Below are positions 1 to 7,739 of a DNA stretch of 64,000 nt, one piece after another (position 1 is the first letter of the stretch; each line of letters starts with the position of its first letter). The stretch comes from Acinetobacter tibetensis (GTDB lineage: Bacteria > Pseudomonadota > Gammaproteobacteria > Pseudomonadales > Moraxellaceae): contig NZ_CP098732.1 in the NCBI RefSeq assembly GCF_023824315.1, positions 3,224,001-3,288,000 of the forward strand. The letters run 5' to 3'. The translations under genes and the position numbers were made by a program. The notes beneath the pieces were generated by a model, which was given only the letters and a program-made list of their open reading frames with translations, had not been told where the DNA came from and did not search any database.

Positions 1-1
1 A

Positions 2-1402
2 ACGTCTAGCCTACATGTGGGGCATGGTCGCGGTGCAGCTTACGGTATGACGGTTGCGAACCTGCTTGAAGCCACAGGTGCAAAAGTTGATCGTGAATAT
101 TATGTCAATGACGCAGGTCGTCAGATGGATATTTTGGCAACATCAACTTATTTACGTTATTTAGAGCTGACTGGTCAGGAACTGGTGTTCCCTAAAAATG
201 CCTATCAAGGTGACTACGTTAAGGAAATTGCGCAAAGCATTATTGAAAAAGACGGCGATGCTTATGTTCACCCTGTGGCAGACGTCTACAAAGATGTACC
301 TGAAGATGTGCAATATGCTGAAGAACTCGATGCTGAAGGCAACAAAGTTGTGCTTTCTGGCGACAAAGAAAAACATATCGATGGTTTGATTTTTAATTCA
401 CAACAATTGACGGGCAAAGGCTATCGCGTTTTCCATCAAGCGGCATTGAAAGCGATCTTGGATGACATCAAAGATGATCTAGGTGAGTTTGGTGTGACCT
501 TTAATCACTGGTTCAGTGAAGCCTCTTTAACTGAAAAGATTGATGAAGCACTGCAAACCCTTGACCAACGTGGGTTCCTCTACGAAAAAGAGGGCAACAT
601 CTGGTTTAAATCGACTGAATTTGGCGATGAAAAAGACCGTGTGGTGAAACGCCGTAATGGTCAAACCACGTATTTTGCATCGGATATTGCTTACCACCTC
701 AACAAATTACAACGCGGTTATACTGACTTGCTGGATATTTGGGGTTCAGACCACCACGGTTATATTTCACGTGTAAAAGCTGCCATTGATGCAATGGGCT
801 ATGACTCGAAGAAACTGACTGTCCTTTTAGTTCAGTTCGTGAGCTTATGGCGCAGCGGTGAAATGGTGCAAATGTCTTCTCGTTCAGGTCAGTTCGTGAC
901 TTTACGTGACCTGCGTAAAGAAGTCGGCAATGATGCTGCGCGTTTTTATTATGTGATGCGTAAGTCTGAACAACACATTGATTTTGACTTAGACCTTGCA
1001 GTTTCACAAAGCAAAGACAATGCGGTGTACTACATTCAATATGCTCATGCCCGTATCTGCCGTATGCGTGAAAAAGCTGCTGCAACAGGTGTCAATTTCA
1101 ATGCTGAAACTGCCCGCCAATTTGCCAATAAATTGGACTTGGATGCAGAAACAGAAATTCTTGCCAAGCTTGCTGCTTATCCAGAAGTGGTTGCACGTGC
1201 TGCCAATGCTTACGAACCACATCAAGTCGGTAACTACTTGAAAGAATTGGCTGCTTTATTCCATGGTTGGTATAATGAGCACAAAGTACTGAATGATGAT
1301 GCAGAACTTACACAAGCGCGTCTATTGCTTTCAGTAAACGTACAACAAGTATTACGCAATGGTTTAGAATTATTAGGTGTATCTGCACCTGAGACAATGT
1401 AA
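2..1402 (+). CDS. argS: Arginyl-tRNA synthetase, 5' end outside the window
   Basis: Charges tRNA-Arg with arginine in the cytosol. The reading frame is open from base 2, so the gene begins upstream; roughly the first quarter of the protein is missing compared with the usual 570-600 residues. The class I HIGH motif reads HVGH at bases 14-25, followed by GRGAAYG, which is typical of ArgRS. The second signature, around bases 866-886, reads VQMSSRSG and so lacks the first Lys of KMSKS, as is common in ArgRS. The C-terminal part carries the helical DALR-type anticodon-binding domain (YAHARICRMR near 1040). It lies just upstream of a SPOR-domain gene on the same strand, with a 219-base gap that contains a short hairpin at 1406-1422. 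Confidence 0.97.
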   Translation, partial: TSSLHVGHGRGAAYGMTVANLLEATGAKVDREYYVNDAGRQMDILATSTYLRYLELTGQELVFPKNAYQGDYVKEIAQSIIEKDGDAYVHPVADVYKDVPEDVQYAEELDAEGNKVVLSGDKEKHIDGLIFNSQQLTGKGYRVFHQAALKAILDDIKDDLGEFGVTFNHWFSEASLTEKIDEALQTLDQRGFLYEKEGNIWFKSTEFGDEKDRVVKRRNGQTTYFASDIAYHLNKLQRGYTDLLDIWGSDHHGYISRVKAAIDAMGYDSKKLTVLLVQFVSLWRSGEMVQMSSRSGQFVTLRDLRKEVGNDAARFYYVMRKSEQHIDFDLDLAVSQSKDNAVYYIQYAHARICRMREKAAATGVNFNAETARQFANKLDLDAETEILAKLAAYPEVVARAANAYEPHQVGNYLKELAALFHGWYNEHKVLNDDAELTQARLLLSVNVQQVLRNGLELLGVSAPETM

Positions 1403-1621
1403 TTAACAAAGCAGTGCTTTGTACATCGTCGCAAGACCAAAAGCTATGCTTAAGGTAAGCATGTAAACCCTGATGTATTTCTCGCTTTGTGAAACTTGAG
1501 TTTTGCAAAGCGATTCTTTATTTTGATACAACGCCTCTTTCAATTCCTTGAGGCCAAATATTCAAATAAAGAAAAGAATGGATCAGTCCCTCGTATTGAT
1601 TAGAAGAAAAGAGGTTTCCAC

Positions 1622-2236
1622 GTGTTTGGAAAAACGCAACGCGGTGTTTCAGAACGACCCAATAAACCGAAGAAACCGCTGATTCCAGCGTGGTTAGGTA
1701 CGCTTGTGGTTATTCTCATCGTACTCAGTTTTGCAGTTGCTTTAATGCTGTGGAAACCGTGGGCACCTGTTCAACCCAAAAACCAAGTCACGTCTGAACA
1801 CTATCAAGAAGACACCAACAAGGATTATCGTTTTTACGATTTGTTGCCACAACAACAAGTCACCCCGATTCCTGAACAGGCTATTCCTGAAAATAAAGAT
1901 TCAGGCACTGTGGTGATTGTGGAAGCCCCTCAAGCAGAACAAGCAGCAAGCAGCACCGCCACTGATGCGACAGAAGCTCAAATCAATCCAACACCAGCAG
2001 AACGTACACCAAGCTATATTTTACAAGTTCGTAGCTACCCAGATCCTGACAGTGCCGATGCACGTCGTGCTGAAATTATCTTGAATGGATTATCTGCCGA
2101 TGTGGTGAAAACTGTTGAAGGGGGTAAAACTTGGTATCGTGTGGTATCTGGGCCTTATGACTCACAAGAAGCAGCCGTCATTGCACAACAAACCTTACAG
2201 CATAGTGGAATCGACTCTATTGTGGTCAAACGCTAA
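1622..2236 (+). CDS. SPOR-domain cell-division protein (FtsN-like)
   Basis: A 204-residue bitopic membrane protein. A basic N-terminus (about residues 1-20) is followed by one membrane segment (about 22-44), a Pro/Gln/Ala-rich periplasmic linker, and a C-terminal SPOR domain (about 130-204) that binds denuded septal peptidoglycan in characterised members. The start is GTG, with AAGAGG about nine bases upstream. The position after argS and the architecture fit the FtsN-like SPOR proteins of gammaproteobacteria, but the protein is shorter than E. coli FtsN and the essential FtsN helices cannot be recognised by eye, so the FtsN role is inferred. It is followed at once by a strong terminator. Confidence 0.85.
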   Translation: MFGKTQRGVSERPNKPKKPLIPAWLGTLVVILIVLSFAVALMLWKPWAPVQPKNQVTSEHYQEDTNKDYRFYDLLPQQQVTPIPEQAIPENKDSGTVVIVEAPQAEQAASSTATDATEAQINPTPAERTPSYILQVRSYPDPDSADARRAEIILNGLSADVVKTVEGGKTWYRVVSGPYDSQEAAVIAQQTLQHSGIDSIVVKR

Positions 2237-2238
2237 GC

Positions 2239-2276
2239 AACAACAAAAAAGATGCTTCGGCATCTTTTTTGTTGTT
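2239..2276. terminator. Bidirectional intrinsic terminator
   Basis: A perfect inverted repeat with 17-base arms and a TTCG tetraloop (arms 2239-2255 and 2260-2276). A-rich and T-rich outer arms supply a U tract in either direction. It sits between the convergent SPOR gene and glutathione transferase gene and can end both transcripts. Confidence 0.9.
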
Positions 2277-2283
2277 TGCATGA

Positions 2284-2928
2284 TTATAAAGCCTGCTCTT
2301 TACTTTTCGCTCGTGCAAATGCAGGACGCTCAGCAATACGCTGGATAAAGGCTTGGATATGAGGATATTTCCCCTGAGTTCTCGACACTAATGCCTGCAA
2401 AGGAAAGCTCATCTGAATATCTGCAAAAGAGAACGTACCCGCAAAATAATCATGGGTGGCCAAATAGCTTTCTAAAAATTGCACATGATCTTTTAAACGC
2501 GGTTGAATAAATCCTGCTTTCACTCCCGCGGTAATTTTTTTCGCGACAGGCTTAATCAGAAAAGGAACATGCTGCGGTACATTACTCATCACCAACTGCA
2601 TCACCAACAGCGGCATTAATGAGCCTTCTGCATAATGCATCCAATAACGGTATTGTTGTTTATTGGCATGATCCTGTGGTTTGAACTGTTGCTGTGCATC
2701 ATACTGTTCTTGCAAATACTCTAAAATCACAGCAGATTCAGCAATACTTTCCTCTCCATCCGTTAAAACAGGGGCCTTACCCAAAGGATGTACCCGCTTT
2801 AATTCAGGTGGTGCAGCAAGCGTTGCTAAACGTCGATAAAACTGAATTTGATAACTCAGATTTAACTCCTCCAAAGCCCATAAAATGCGAAAAGAGCGGG
2901 ATTGCTCCAAATGATGTAAGGTAATCAT
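2284..2928 (-). CDS. Glutathione S-transferase family protein
   Basis: A 214-residue cytosolic protein with the two-domain GST layout. The N-terminal thioredoxin-like domain (about 1-80) opens with ITLHHLEQSRSFRILWALEELN and contains the cis-Pro/ESAVILEYL segment that binds the gamma-glutamyl part of glutathione. An all-helical domain (about 90-210) follows. The substrate cannot be told from sequence. It is a single-gene unit: the shared terminator lies downstream and the OsmC gene upstream has a separate 70-base gap. Confidence 0.9.
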   Translation of the reverse strand: MITLHHLEQSRSFRILWALEELNLSYQIQFYRRLATLAAPPELKRVHPLGKAPVLTDGEESIAESAVILEYLQEQYDAQQQFKPQDHANKQQYRYWMHYAEGSLMPLLVMQLVMSNVPQHVPFLIKPVAKKITAGVKAGFIQPRLKDHVQFLESYLATHDYFAGTFSFADIQMSFPLQALVSRTQGKYPHIQAFIQRIAERPAFARAKSKEQAL

Positions 2929-3000
2929 GCCCTAGCCTCAATTTACCAATATCGGACAATTGCTTAACCTCAGCAATTCTCCTGAATATAAAAAGCCTGA

Positions 3001-3399
3001 TTACATCAGGCGAGTGTGTATTTCTAAACTACGCAACAAAGTTTTGGTGACAGGGGTCTTTTCACTAATCTCAAGGACTTTCTGTTGCAATGCTTCTGAT
3101 AAAGGCTGCTGAAAAGATAACCGACGCTCAATCCATTCCTGCCCATCCTTATTGCCATGAAACTCGGCTTCCACGCTAAAATCACCCAAATCAATTTGCT
3201 TATGCTGTGCGTACATACGCAGCGTGATCATGGTACATGACACCAAACCTGAACAAATAAAATCGTAGGGAGCTGGCCCCAAATCTTGCCCCCCAAATGA
3301 GGCAGGTTTATCGGTGAGAAAATGATGTGTCCCACTTGAGATGTCGCCTAACCAAGGCTCTGACCGCGTTCGAACTTGTGCTTGCGCAATAATACTCAT
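3001..3399 (-). CDS. OsmC family protein
   Basis: A 132-residue OsmC/Ohr-fold protein. The family includes thiol peroxidases acting on organic hydroperoxides. The first reactive-Cys region is present (CSGLVSCTMITLRMYA, about residues 70-85). The second Cys, usually in a CPV.. motif near the C-terminus, is replaced: the segment reads EKTPVTKTLL. It therefore belongs to the OsmC-like branch without the canonical Cys pair, and peroxidase activity should not be assumed. It lies 15 bases downstream of the pirin gene and is probably co-transcribed with it. Confidence 0.88.
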   Translation of the reverse strand: MSIIAQAQVRTRSEPWLGDISSGTHHFLTDKPASFGGQDLGPAPYDFICSGLVSCTMITLRMYAQHKQIDLGDFSVEAEFHGNKDGQEWIERRLSFQQPLSEALQQKVLEISEKTPVTKTLLRSLEIHTRLM

Positions 3400-3414
3400 C
3401 TTATTGTTCCTTTG

Positions 3415-4362
3415 TTATTTTGATGCTTTCATTTTGTCTGGGAAAATAGGGGCTTCCAAACGTGGTCCATCATAATCAGGAATATTGCCAAAGCGCTCAT
3501 CTTGATTGACCCACTGTTCACGTGCTAGCTGCAACTCGTCTTGGGTGCGTCCTACAAAGTTCCACCACAACAAAATTGCAGACTCAAAGGGTTCTCCCCC
3601 AAGCAGCAGAATACGCGCACCCTCATGCAATTCCACGGTAATTTCGGTTACACCAGGCTCTAGTGCCAACATGTTGTCATCATTTAATTCATGACCATTG
3701 ATAACCGCAGTACCTTCCAATGCCAAAAAGCCATATTCAAATTTAGGATTAAGTGACAAACGCGTCGAGGTAGAAACAGAAGCTCTCATATCGACACCCA
3801 ACAGCTCCGTATGAACTTTTACAGGGGAAACCACCTGCAAGAACTCGCCCACCAACACTGTAAACTCAACTTGATCCTGCTCTAAAGTGGGTAATTCTGG
3901 ATAATGATCGAAACGCGGCGCCATATTCTGCTTGTCATCAGGTAAAGCAATCCAGAGTTGTGCTGCATGCATATGGGTTTCTGTCGCAGGGGCAACTTCG
4001 GTATGAGAAATACCGTATCCAGCAGTCATCAAATTCACTTGTTTGGGGCGAATCAACTGTTTTGATCCTAAACTATCGGTATGCATCATCGTACCTTCAA
4101 TCATCCATGTGAAGGTTTGCAAACCAATATGTGGATGCGGCCCTACATCTAAACCATCCCCTTGCGGAAAGCTAACTGGACCAGCATGATCCAAGAAGCA
4201 CCATGCTCCGATCATACGTTTGTGTCGACTAGGCAAGGCACGTTTAATAATGGTCCCTTGGCCGATTTCTGCTGAACGTAAAGGAAACTCTTGAATAAAT
4301 TGGTTAATATATTTTTCGCAGTCGTCTGAATCTGAGAGTTCAATATAGTTACTATTGGTCAT
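3415..4362 (-). CDS. Pirin family protein
   Basis: A 315-residue bicupin. The N-terminal cupin carries the pirin metal site (GPHPHIGLQTFTWM, about residues 94-107, then AGYGISHTE), giving the three-His/one-Glu set that binds iron in characterised pirins; some pirins are quercetinases. A Pirin_C domain follows (about 190-300). It is first gene of a likely pirin-OsmC operon, and a perfect 20-base palindrome lies about 75 bases upstream of its ATG. The substrate is unknown. Confidence 0.92.
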   Translation of the reverse strand: MTNSNYIELSDSDDCEKYINQFIQEFPLRSAEIGQGTIIKRALPSRHKRMIGAWCFLDHAGPVSFPQGDGLDVGPHPHIGLQTFTWMIEGTMMHTDSLGSKQLIRPKQVNLMTAGYGISHTEVAPATETHMHAAQLWIALPDDKQNMAPRFDHYPELPTLEQDQVEFTVLVGEFLQVVSPVKVHTELLGVDMRASVSTSTRLSLNPKFEYGFLALEGTAVINGHELNDDNMLALEPGVTEITVELHEGARILLLGGEPFESAILLWWNFVGRTQDELQLAREQWVNQDERFGNIPDYDGPRLEAPIFPDKMKASK

Positions 4363-4435
4363 ATTGTTATCCTAAATTATGTTTTTCCAATACCATCAGC
4401 ATAGCGATAACATCTGCAAACGACCAGTTCAATTT

Positions 4436-4455
4436 AAGATTTGCATGCAAATCTT
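4436..4455. promoter_or_regulatory. Perfect 20-bp palindrome in the pirin/diguanylate cyclase gap
   Basis: The 304-base gap 4363-4666 separates two divergent genes. It contains one perfect palindrome centred between 4445 and 4446, with core TTGCATGCAA. The length and symmetry suit an operator for a dimeric repressor controlling the pirin-osmC unit, the cyclase gene, or both. No regulator gene adjoins it, so the binding protein is unknown. The rest of the gap is AT-rich without coding signs. Confidence 0.4.
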
Positions 4456-4666
4456 TATCTGTAAGATAAAAATTCCATACAATAAAATACGGCTGTCTAT
4501 ATAATGACATCGCATTTATCTAATAAAATGAAAAAATATGAACAAGAACAAAGAATTTGGCTTTACATACCTATTTTAATGAAAAGTGTGCATTTTATAT
4601 ACAAAACTGTGATTAATGTTTATTATTTCATAAGAATACATTGTAGATACAATGGAGCAGTAGCCT

Positions 4667-5950
4667 ATGATTAAAGGAGGAGATGGACAGGCTGAATTGA
4701 GTCATAAGCACAGCATTGAATTAGAAAACCGCAATAAAATTCAGCATACCCCTGAAAATAATTACATTTTACCATCCCAATTATGCGAACCTGAAAATCG
4801 TGCAGCAATCGTGAGTGCATTACAAGACCACAATGCTCCCCTTCCTCCGCAATTTGAGGAGTGTTATTACAGTTATCAGAACGTGCATCAACGACACCAT
4901 TTAAGACAAATTAATTTTTTAGCACAACTGTCCTTTCTTTGTTATTTTTTTGCAGATTGGTTTTTATTGCCCGATATTGTCTATATTTCAGGCATAGCAC
5001 GCACAAGCGCAGTGCTGAGCTTTATGCTACTGAATTGGGTCATGTTTAAATACTGTAAAAATATTCTGACCTTAGACTTATTACTGCCGATCTCGAGTGC
5101 CTTTGCTGCCACAGTATGGTTCTGGCTACTCCATCAATCCGACAACTCGAGTGTTTATTTTTATCAATATGCTTCGGTCATTTTTATCTTGTTGGGTTGT
5201 TTATCTATTCAAGTCCGCTTTCGACCTTCAGTTTTAACCGCCTTACTCATCAGTGCTGTCATTATTTCTGGCGTCATACATCTTGATAATAGTGCGCAAC
5301 AAACGATTATCTTTTTACTGGTTTATATTCCCATTCTCATCTTTAGCCTCTATATCAGTTGGAATAACACCTTAAATGCCCGCCGCACCTTTCTACGCTC
5401 TATGCTCGAAGAATGGGATCGTCATATGTTGCGTGAACTGGCACATACCGATGAACTGACTCAATTAAATAACCGTCGCCAATTCGAATTGATTGCAGAT
5501 CAAAAAATCCATCAATGGCCGCAATATCAATCCATTTGTTTACTCATGTTTGATGTCGACTTTTTTAAACGCATCAATGACAGCCATGGTCATGACATTG
5601 GCGATCAAGTTCTACAAAATATTGCAGAAATCGCGCGCAAAGAAATGCGTCGTGAAGATGTCTTGGCACGTTTTGGTGGTGAAGAATTTGTTGCGCTTCT
5701 TCCTGAAACTTCACTGGAAGATGCCATGATGATTGCCAACCGATTAAGACAAAAAATTGAATCTTCTACGGTATATATTGGCAATAATATTCAACTTCAT
5801 TTCACTATTTCGATTGGTGTATCACGGCTTGATCCTAAAGATGTCGATTTACACCTGTTGATTAAAGAGGCCGATGTTGCCCTTTATCGCGCCAAACAGA
5901 ATGGGCGCAATCAAGTGGTCTGTTTTGATTCTTTACCCAATGAAGTCTAA
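4667..5950 (+). CDS. Membrane-bound diguanylate cyclase (GGDEF)
   Basis: Makes cyclic di-GMP from two GTP. About 80 cytoplasmic residues are followed by a block of hydrophobic helices (about 83-235) and a C-terminal GGDEF domain. The active-site motif is GGEEF at residues 337-341, and an RxxD inhibitory-site motif (RRED) lies five residues ahead of it, so product inhibition is likely. No EAL domain is present. The membrane part is not a MASE type I can name, and the signal it senses is unknown. The start is ATG 4667 with GGAG about 12 bases upstream. A stronger Shine-Dalgarno (AAAGGAGG, 4673-4680) lies inside the frame ahead of an in-frame TTG at 4697, so the start could be ten codons later. 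It overlaps the convergent DUF3861 gene by four bases. Confidence 0.93.
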   Translation: MIKGGDGQAELSHKHSIELENRNKIQHTPENNYILPSQLCEPENRAAIVSALQDHNAPLPPQFEECYYSYQNVHQRHHLRQINFLAQLSFLCYFFADWFLLPDIVYISGIARTSAVLSFMLLNWVMFKYCKNILTLDLLLPISSAFAATVWFWLLHQSDNSSVYFYQYASVIFILLGCLSIQVRFRPSVLTALLISAVIISGVIHLDNSAQQTIIFLLVYIPILIFSLYISWNNTLNARRTFLRSMLEEWDRHMLRELAHTDELTQLNNRRQFELIADQKIHQWPQYQSICLLMFDVDFFKRINDSHGHDIGDQVLQNIAEIARKEMRREDVLARFGGEEFVALLPETSLEDAMMIANRLRQKIESSTVYIGNNIQLHFTISIGVSRLDPKDVDLHLLIKEADVALYRAKQNGRNQVVCFDSLPNEV

Positions 5951-6288
5951 GGCAGTCCCAGATTATTTTTCTCTTCCTCTTGAACCGTGCGCTGTTGTGC
6001 CAAGGTCTGTTTAAGATGTTTCATAAACTGCCCGAACTGCGGCAATAACTGCTCGAACAGTGGATGCTGTCGATTCTCCAACAGGGTTTCACCAAACAAC
6101 TTTAAACCGACTGCAAATGCCGCGGTTGCTTCTGCATCAAATAATTTTACCTGTTGCATACGCTCGACAATGGCCAAAATATCATCATGATTGCCGACAT
6201 TAAAAGCCAATTTCTCAGTATAGGTTGATGGTTGCCCCTTGGCATCACAAAGATGTTGTACTGTAATATGATATTGATGCTGTTTCAT
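5947..6288 (-). CDS. DUF3861 family protein
   Basis: A 113-residue protein resembling the DUF3861 family (N-terminal YHITVQHL strand, then NHDDILAIVERMQ). Its function is unknown. The ATG at 6288 is preferred because AGAGGAAAA sits seven bases upstream; the frame is open further upstream but without a ribosome site. It follows the Fur pseudogene and the PadR gene on the same strand, so it is probably the last gene of that operon. In the middle it is helical and Leu/Phe-rich (LFGETLLENRQHPLFEQLLP), with a charged C-terminal tail. Confidence 0.7.
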   Translation of the reverse strand: MKQHQYHITVQHLCDAKGQPSTYTEKLAFNVGNHDDILAIVERMQQVKLFDAEATAAFAVGLKLFGETLLENRQHPLFEQLLPQFGQFMKHLKQTLAQQRTVQEEEKNNLGLP

Positions 6289-6331
6289 TTTATTTTCCTC
6301 TAGATATATTCGATTCATATTCTGATTTGAG

Positions 6332-6721
6332 TTACATATGCAAAGTGAGTTCAACTTTCACCAACTGCTGTTGCATAGCATCGACCAACTGCTCTAGATA
6401 TTTAGATAAATTGTCATGTTCAAAAGCTTTTATTTGCCCAGTTTGCAAATCTAAAATTTGAAACTGCGTTTGTTGCTGATGCATTACAAAACTGGCTTTG
6501 GCACGCTGATGGTATTGCCGCTCAATCAATTGTGCTTACTCCAACTCGGTCAGTACACGATAGATTGTGGCCAAACTCAAACCGCTTTGTTGCTGTTGCA
6601 ACTGCAAATACAGCCGTTCTGCACTACATGCTGTTGTGGCATCCAATAATTGCTGCAAAATGGATGTTCGGGCTAAAGAGGCTTATAAATGTGCCTGTCT
6701 CAATAATTCCTGACTTTGCAT
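6332..6721 (-). pseudogene. Fur-family regulator with two in-frame TAA stops
   Basis: Translating from ATG 6721 gives an unbroken Fur-like frame of 130 codons apart from TAA at codon 13 (6683-6685) and TAA at codon 62 (6536-6538). The N-terminus MQSQELLRQAHL, the winged-helix segment ending LSLATIYRVLTELE, and the dimerisation part ending VKVELTLHM all match the family layout. No frameshift separates them. The zinc CxxC motifs and the His cluster of canonical Fur/Zur are absent, so the parent gene was already a divergent, possibly metal-independent member. It begins 16 bases after the PadR stop and lies ahead of the DUF3861 gene. Both stops could be CAA-to-TAA or AAA-to-TAA changes. An internal restart at TTG 6529 would give only the dimerisation half. 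Confidence 0.8.
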
Positions 6722-6737
6722 ATCCAAGCCCGAGATC

Positions 6738-7268
6738 CTAAAGTCGACTAATTGCCACGGCAGCTACATCAATTTGTGCAGCAATTTGACGTACGGTTTC
6801 TGCATCAACAGATTTGGCATTTAGTTTTAAACGTAGTGAAGTTTTTAAGTTTTCCATCGCACGATGAATATCCATCAATTCATCTTTACTTTGTATATCA
6901 CGCTTGGTTTCCAACTTCTCTAATAGCTGTTGGATCACGGAATGCTGTTCTTTTAAATGTGCTTTTCCTGCATCCGTAATATAGAACTGCTTACGATCTC
7001 CTTCTGTCAGTTGCACCTGAACAAAACCCATATCTTCTAAATAAATTAAAGTCGGATAGATGGTGCCCGCACTTGGGCTATATCCCCCGCCCACCAACTC
7101 ACTGATATCTTTAATCAGCTCATAACCATGTTTTGGAGCTTGGGCAATCAGGTACAACACCAGCAGTTTCATACGACCAGCTTCAAATAAACGACCACGA
7201 CGTCCACCATGTGGGCGTTCTGAATGATGGGCGTAAGACTCATAGTCTGGATGAGAACCATGTTTCAT
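6738..7268 (-). CDS. PadR family regulator, YqjI-like with His-rich N-terminus
   Basis: A 176-residue DNA-binding protein. Residues 1-28 are rich in His, Gly and Arg (four His in the first 16 residues, then GGRRGRLFEAGRMK). A PadR winged helix follows (about 33-110: LLVLYLIAQAPKHGYELIKDI, then SAGTIYPTLIYLEDMGFV), with a C-terminal coiled coil. E. coli YqjI has the same layout, and its His-rich arm binds nickel and iron to control a ferric reductase gene; metal sensing here is inferred by analogy. No siderophore-reductase gene is adjacent. An inverted repeat 37 bases upstream suggests autoregulation. It heads a run with the Fur relic and the DUF3861 gene. Confidence 0.88.
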   Translation of the reverse strand: MKHGSHPDYESYAHHSERPHGGRRGRLFEAGRMKLLVLYLIAQAPKHGYELIKDISELVGGGYSPSAGTIYPTLIYLEDMGFVQVQLTEGDRKQFYITDAGKAHLKEQHSVIQQLLEKLETKRDIQSKDELMDIHRAMENLKTSLRLKLNAKSVDAETVRQIAAQIDVAAVAISRL

Positions 7269-7304
7269 GATGATTATTCGCGTTATCGATGAATTTATAT
7301 TTAT

Positions 7305-7328
7305 TAAGATATATCTTTATATATCTTA
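7305..7328. promoter_or_regulatory. Likely PadR operator upstream of the YqjI-like gene
   Basis: An inverted repeat with nine-base arms (7305-7313 and 7320-7328) and a six-base spacer. An overlapping perfect palindrome, AAGATATATCTT, lies at 7307-7318. The position 37-60 bases ahead of the PadR start fits an autoregulatory site overlapping the promoter. Confidence 0.55.
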
Positions 7329-7422
7329 AAGCAACAATTCCTCGTTCTTATGAACTGAAAATCTTGTTTTAAATGTGAATTATTTTTTTGTTAAAAATGG
7401 ATCTGAATCCCAAGTAATAAAA

Positions 7423-7442
7423 AAGGACGCTTAAGCGTCCTT
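7423..7442 (-). terminator. Intrinsic terminator, minus strand
   Basis: A perfect inverted repeat (AAGGACGC arms around TTAA) followed on the minus strand by a run of six T. It directly abuts the stop of the small open frame at 7441-7569. It may be the second of two tandem terminators after guaA or the terminator of that small frame. Confidence 0.75.
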
Positions 7443-7569
7443 AAAAATTATCTTCATCAAACCGATCTTGGTCTATTTTATAGAGATGAAAACTTCTTTC
7501 AATTTGCACACCCAGTCCAAATTCGATGATCAATAAAATGCGTTTATTACGATCAGAAGCATTTATTGA
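7441..7569 (-). other. Short open frame, possible gene remnant between guaA and padR
   Basis: The 471-base gap 7269-7739 has no long gene. This 42-codon stretch reads like protein (RNKRILLIIEFGLGVQ, then a charged tail ending DRFDEDNF) and stops exactly at a terminator. It has no ATG. An ATG at 7589 opens MSLLTDNQ in another frame and would join it through a single-base shift, so it may be a frameshifted small gene. I do not recognise a family. Chance openness cannot be excluded at this length. Confidence 0.25.
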
Positions 7570-7631
7570 TTATCTGTTAGGAGTGACATTGTATTTTCTA
7601 CAATTAACATGATGATTTTGCACAATCTAAA

Positions 7632-7660
7632 ATAAAAAAAGAGCGCCTAAGCGCCCTTTC
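7632..7660 (-). terminator. Intrinsic terminator after guaA
   Basis: A GCGC-CTAA-GCGC stem with A/T extension and one mismatch, followed on the minus strand by eight T. It lies about 80 bases after the guaA stop. A further perfect hairpin without a T run lies at 7709-7728. Confidence 0.75.
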
Positions 7661-7739
7661 TTAAATCATTCTATTCTGCCACGCGCAGAGCGCTTGGCGT
7701 AAATTTGGCTAAAAGCTACCGCTTTTAGAAAGCCCCAAT

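Noticed and set aside
6332..6721. Programmed stop-codon read-through of the Fur-like gene
   Set aside because: TAA is the least leaky stop, two would have to be bypassed, and no recoding signal is visible; loss of function is the simpler explanation.
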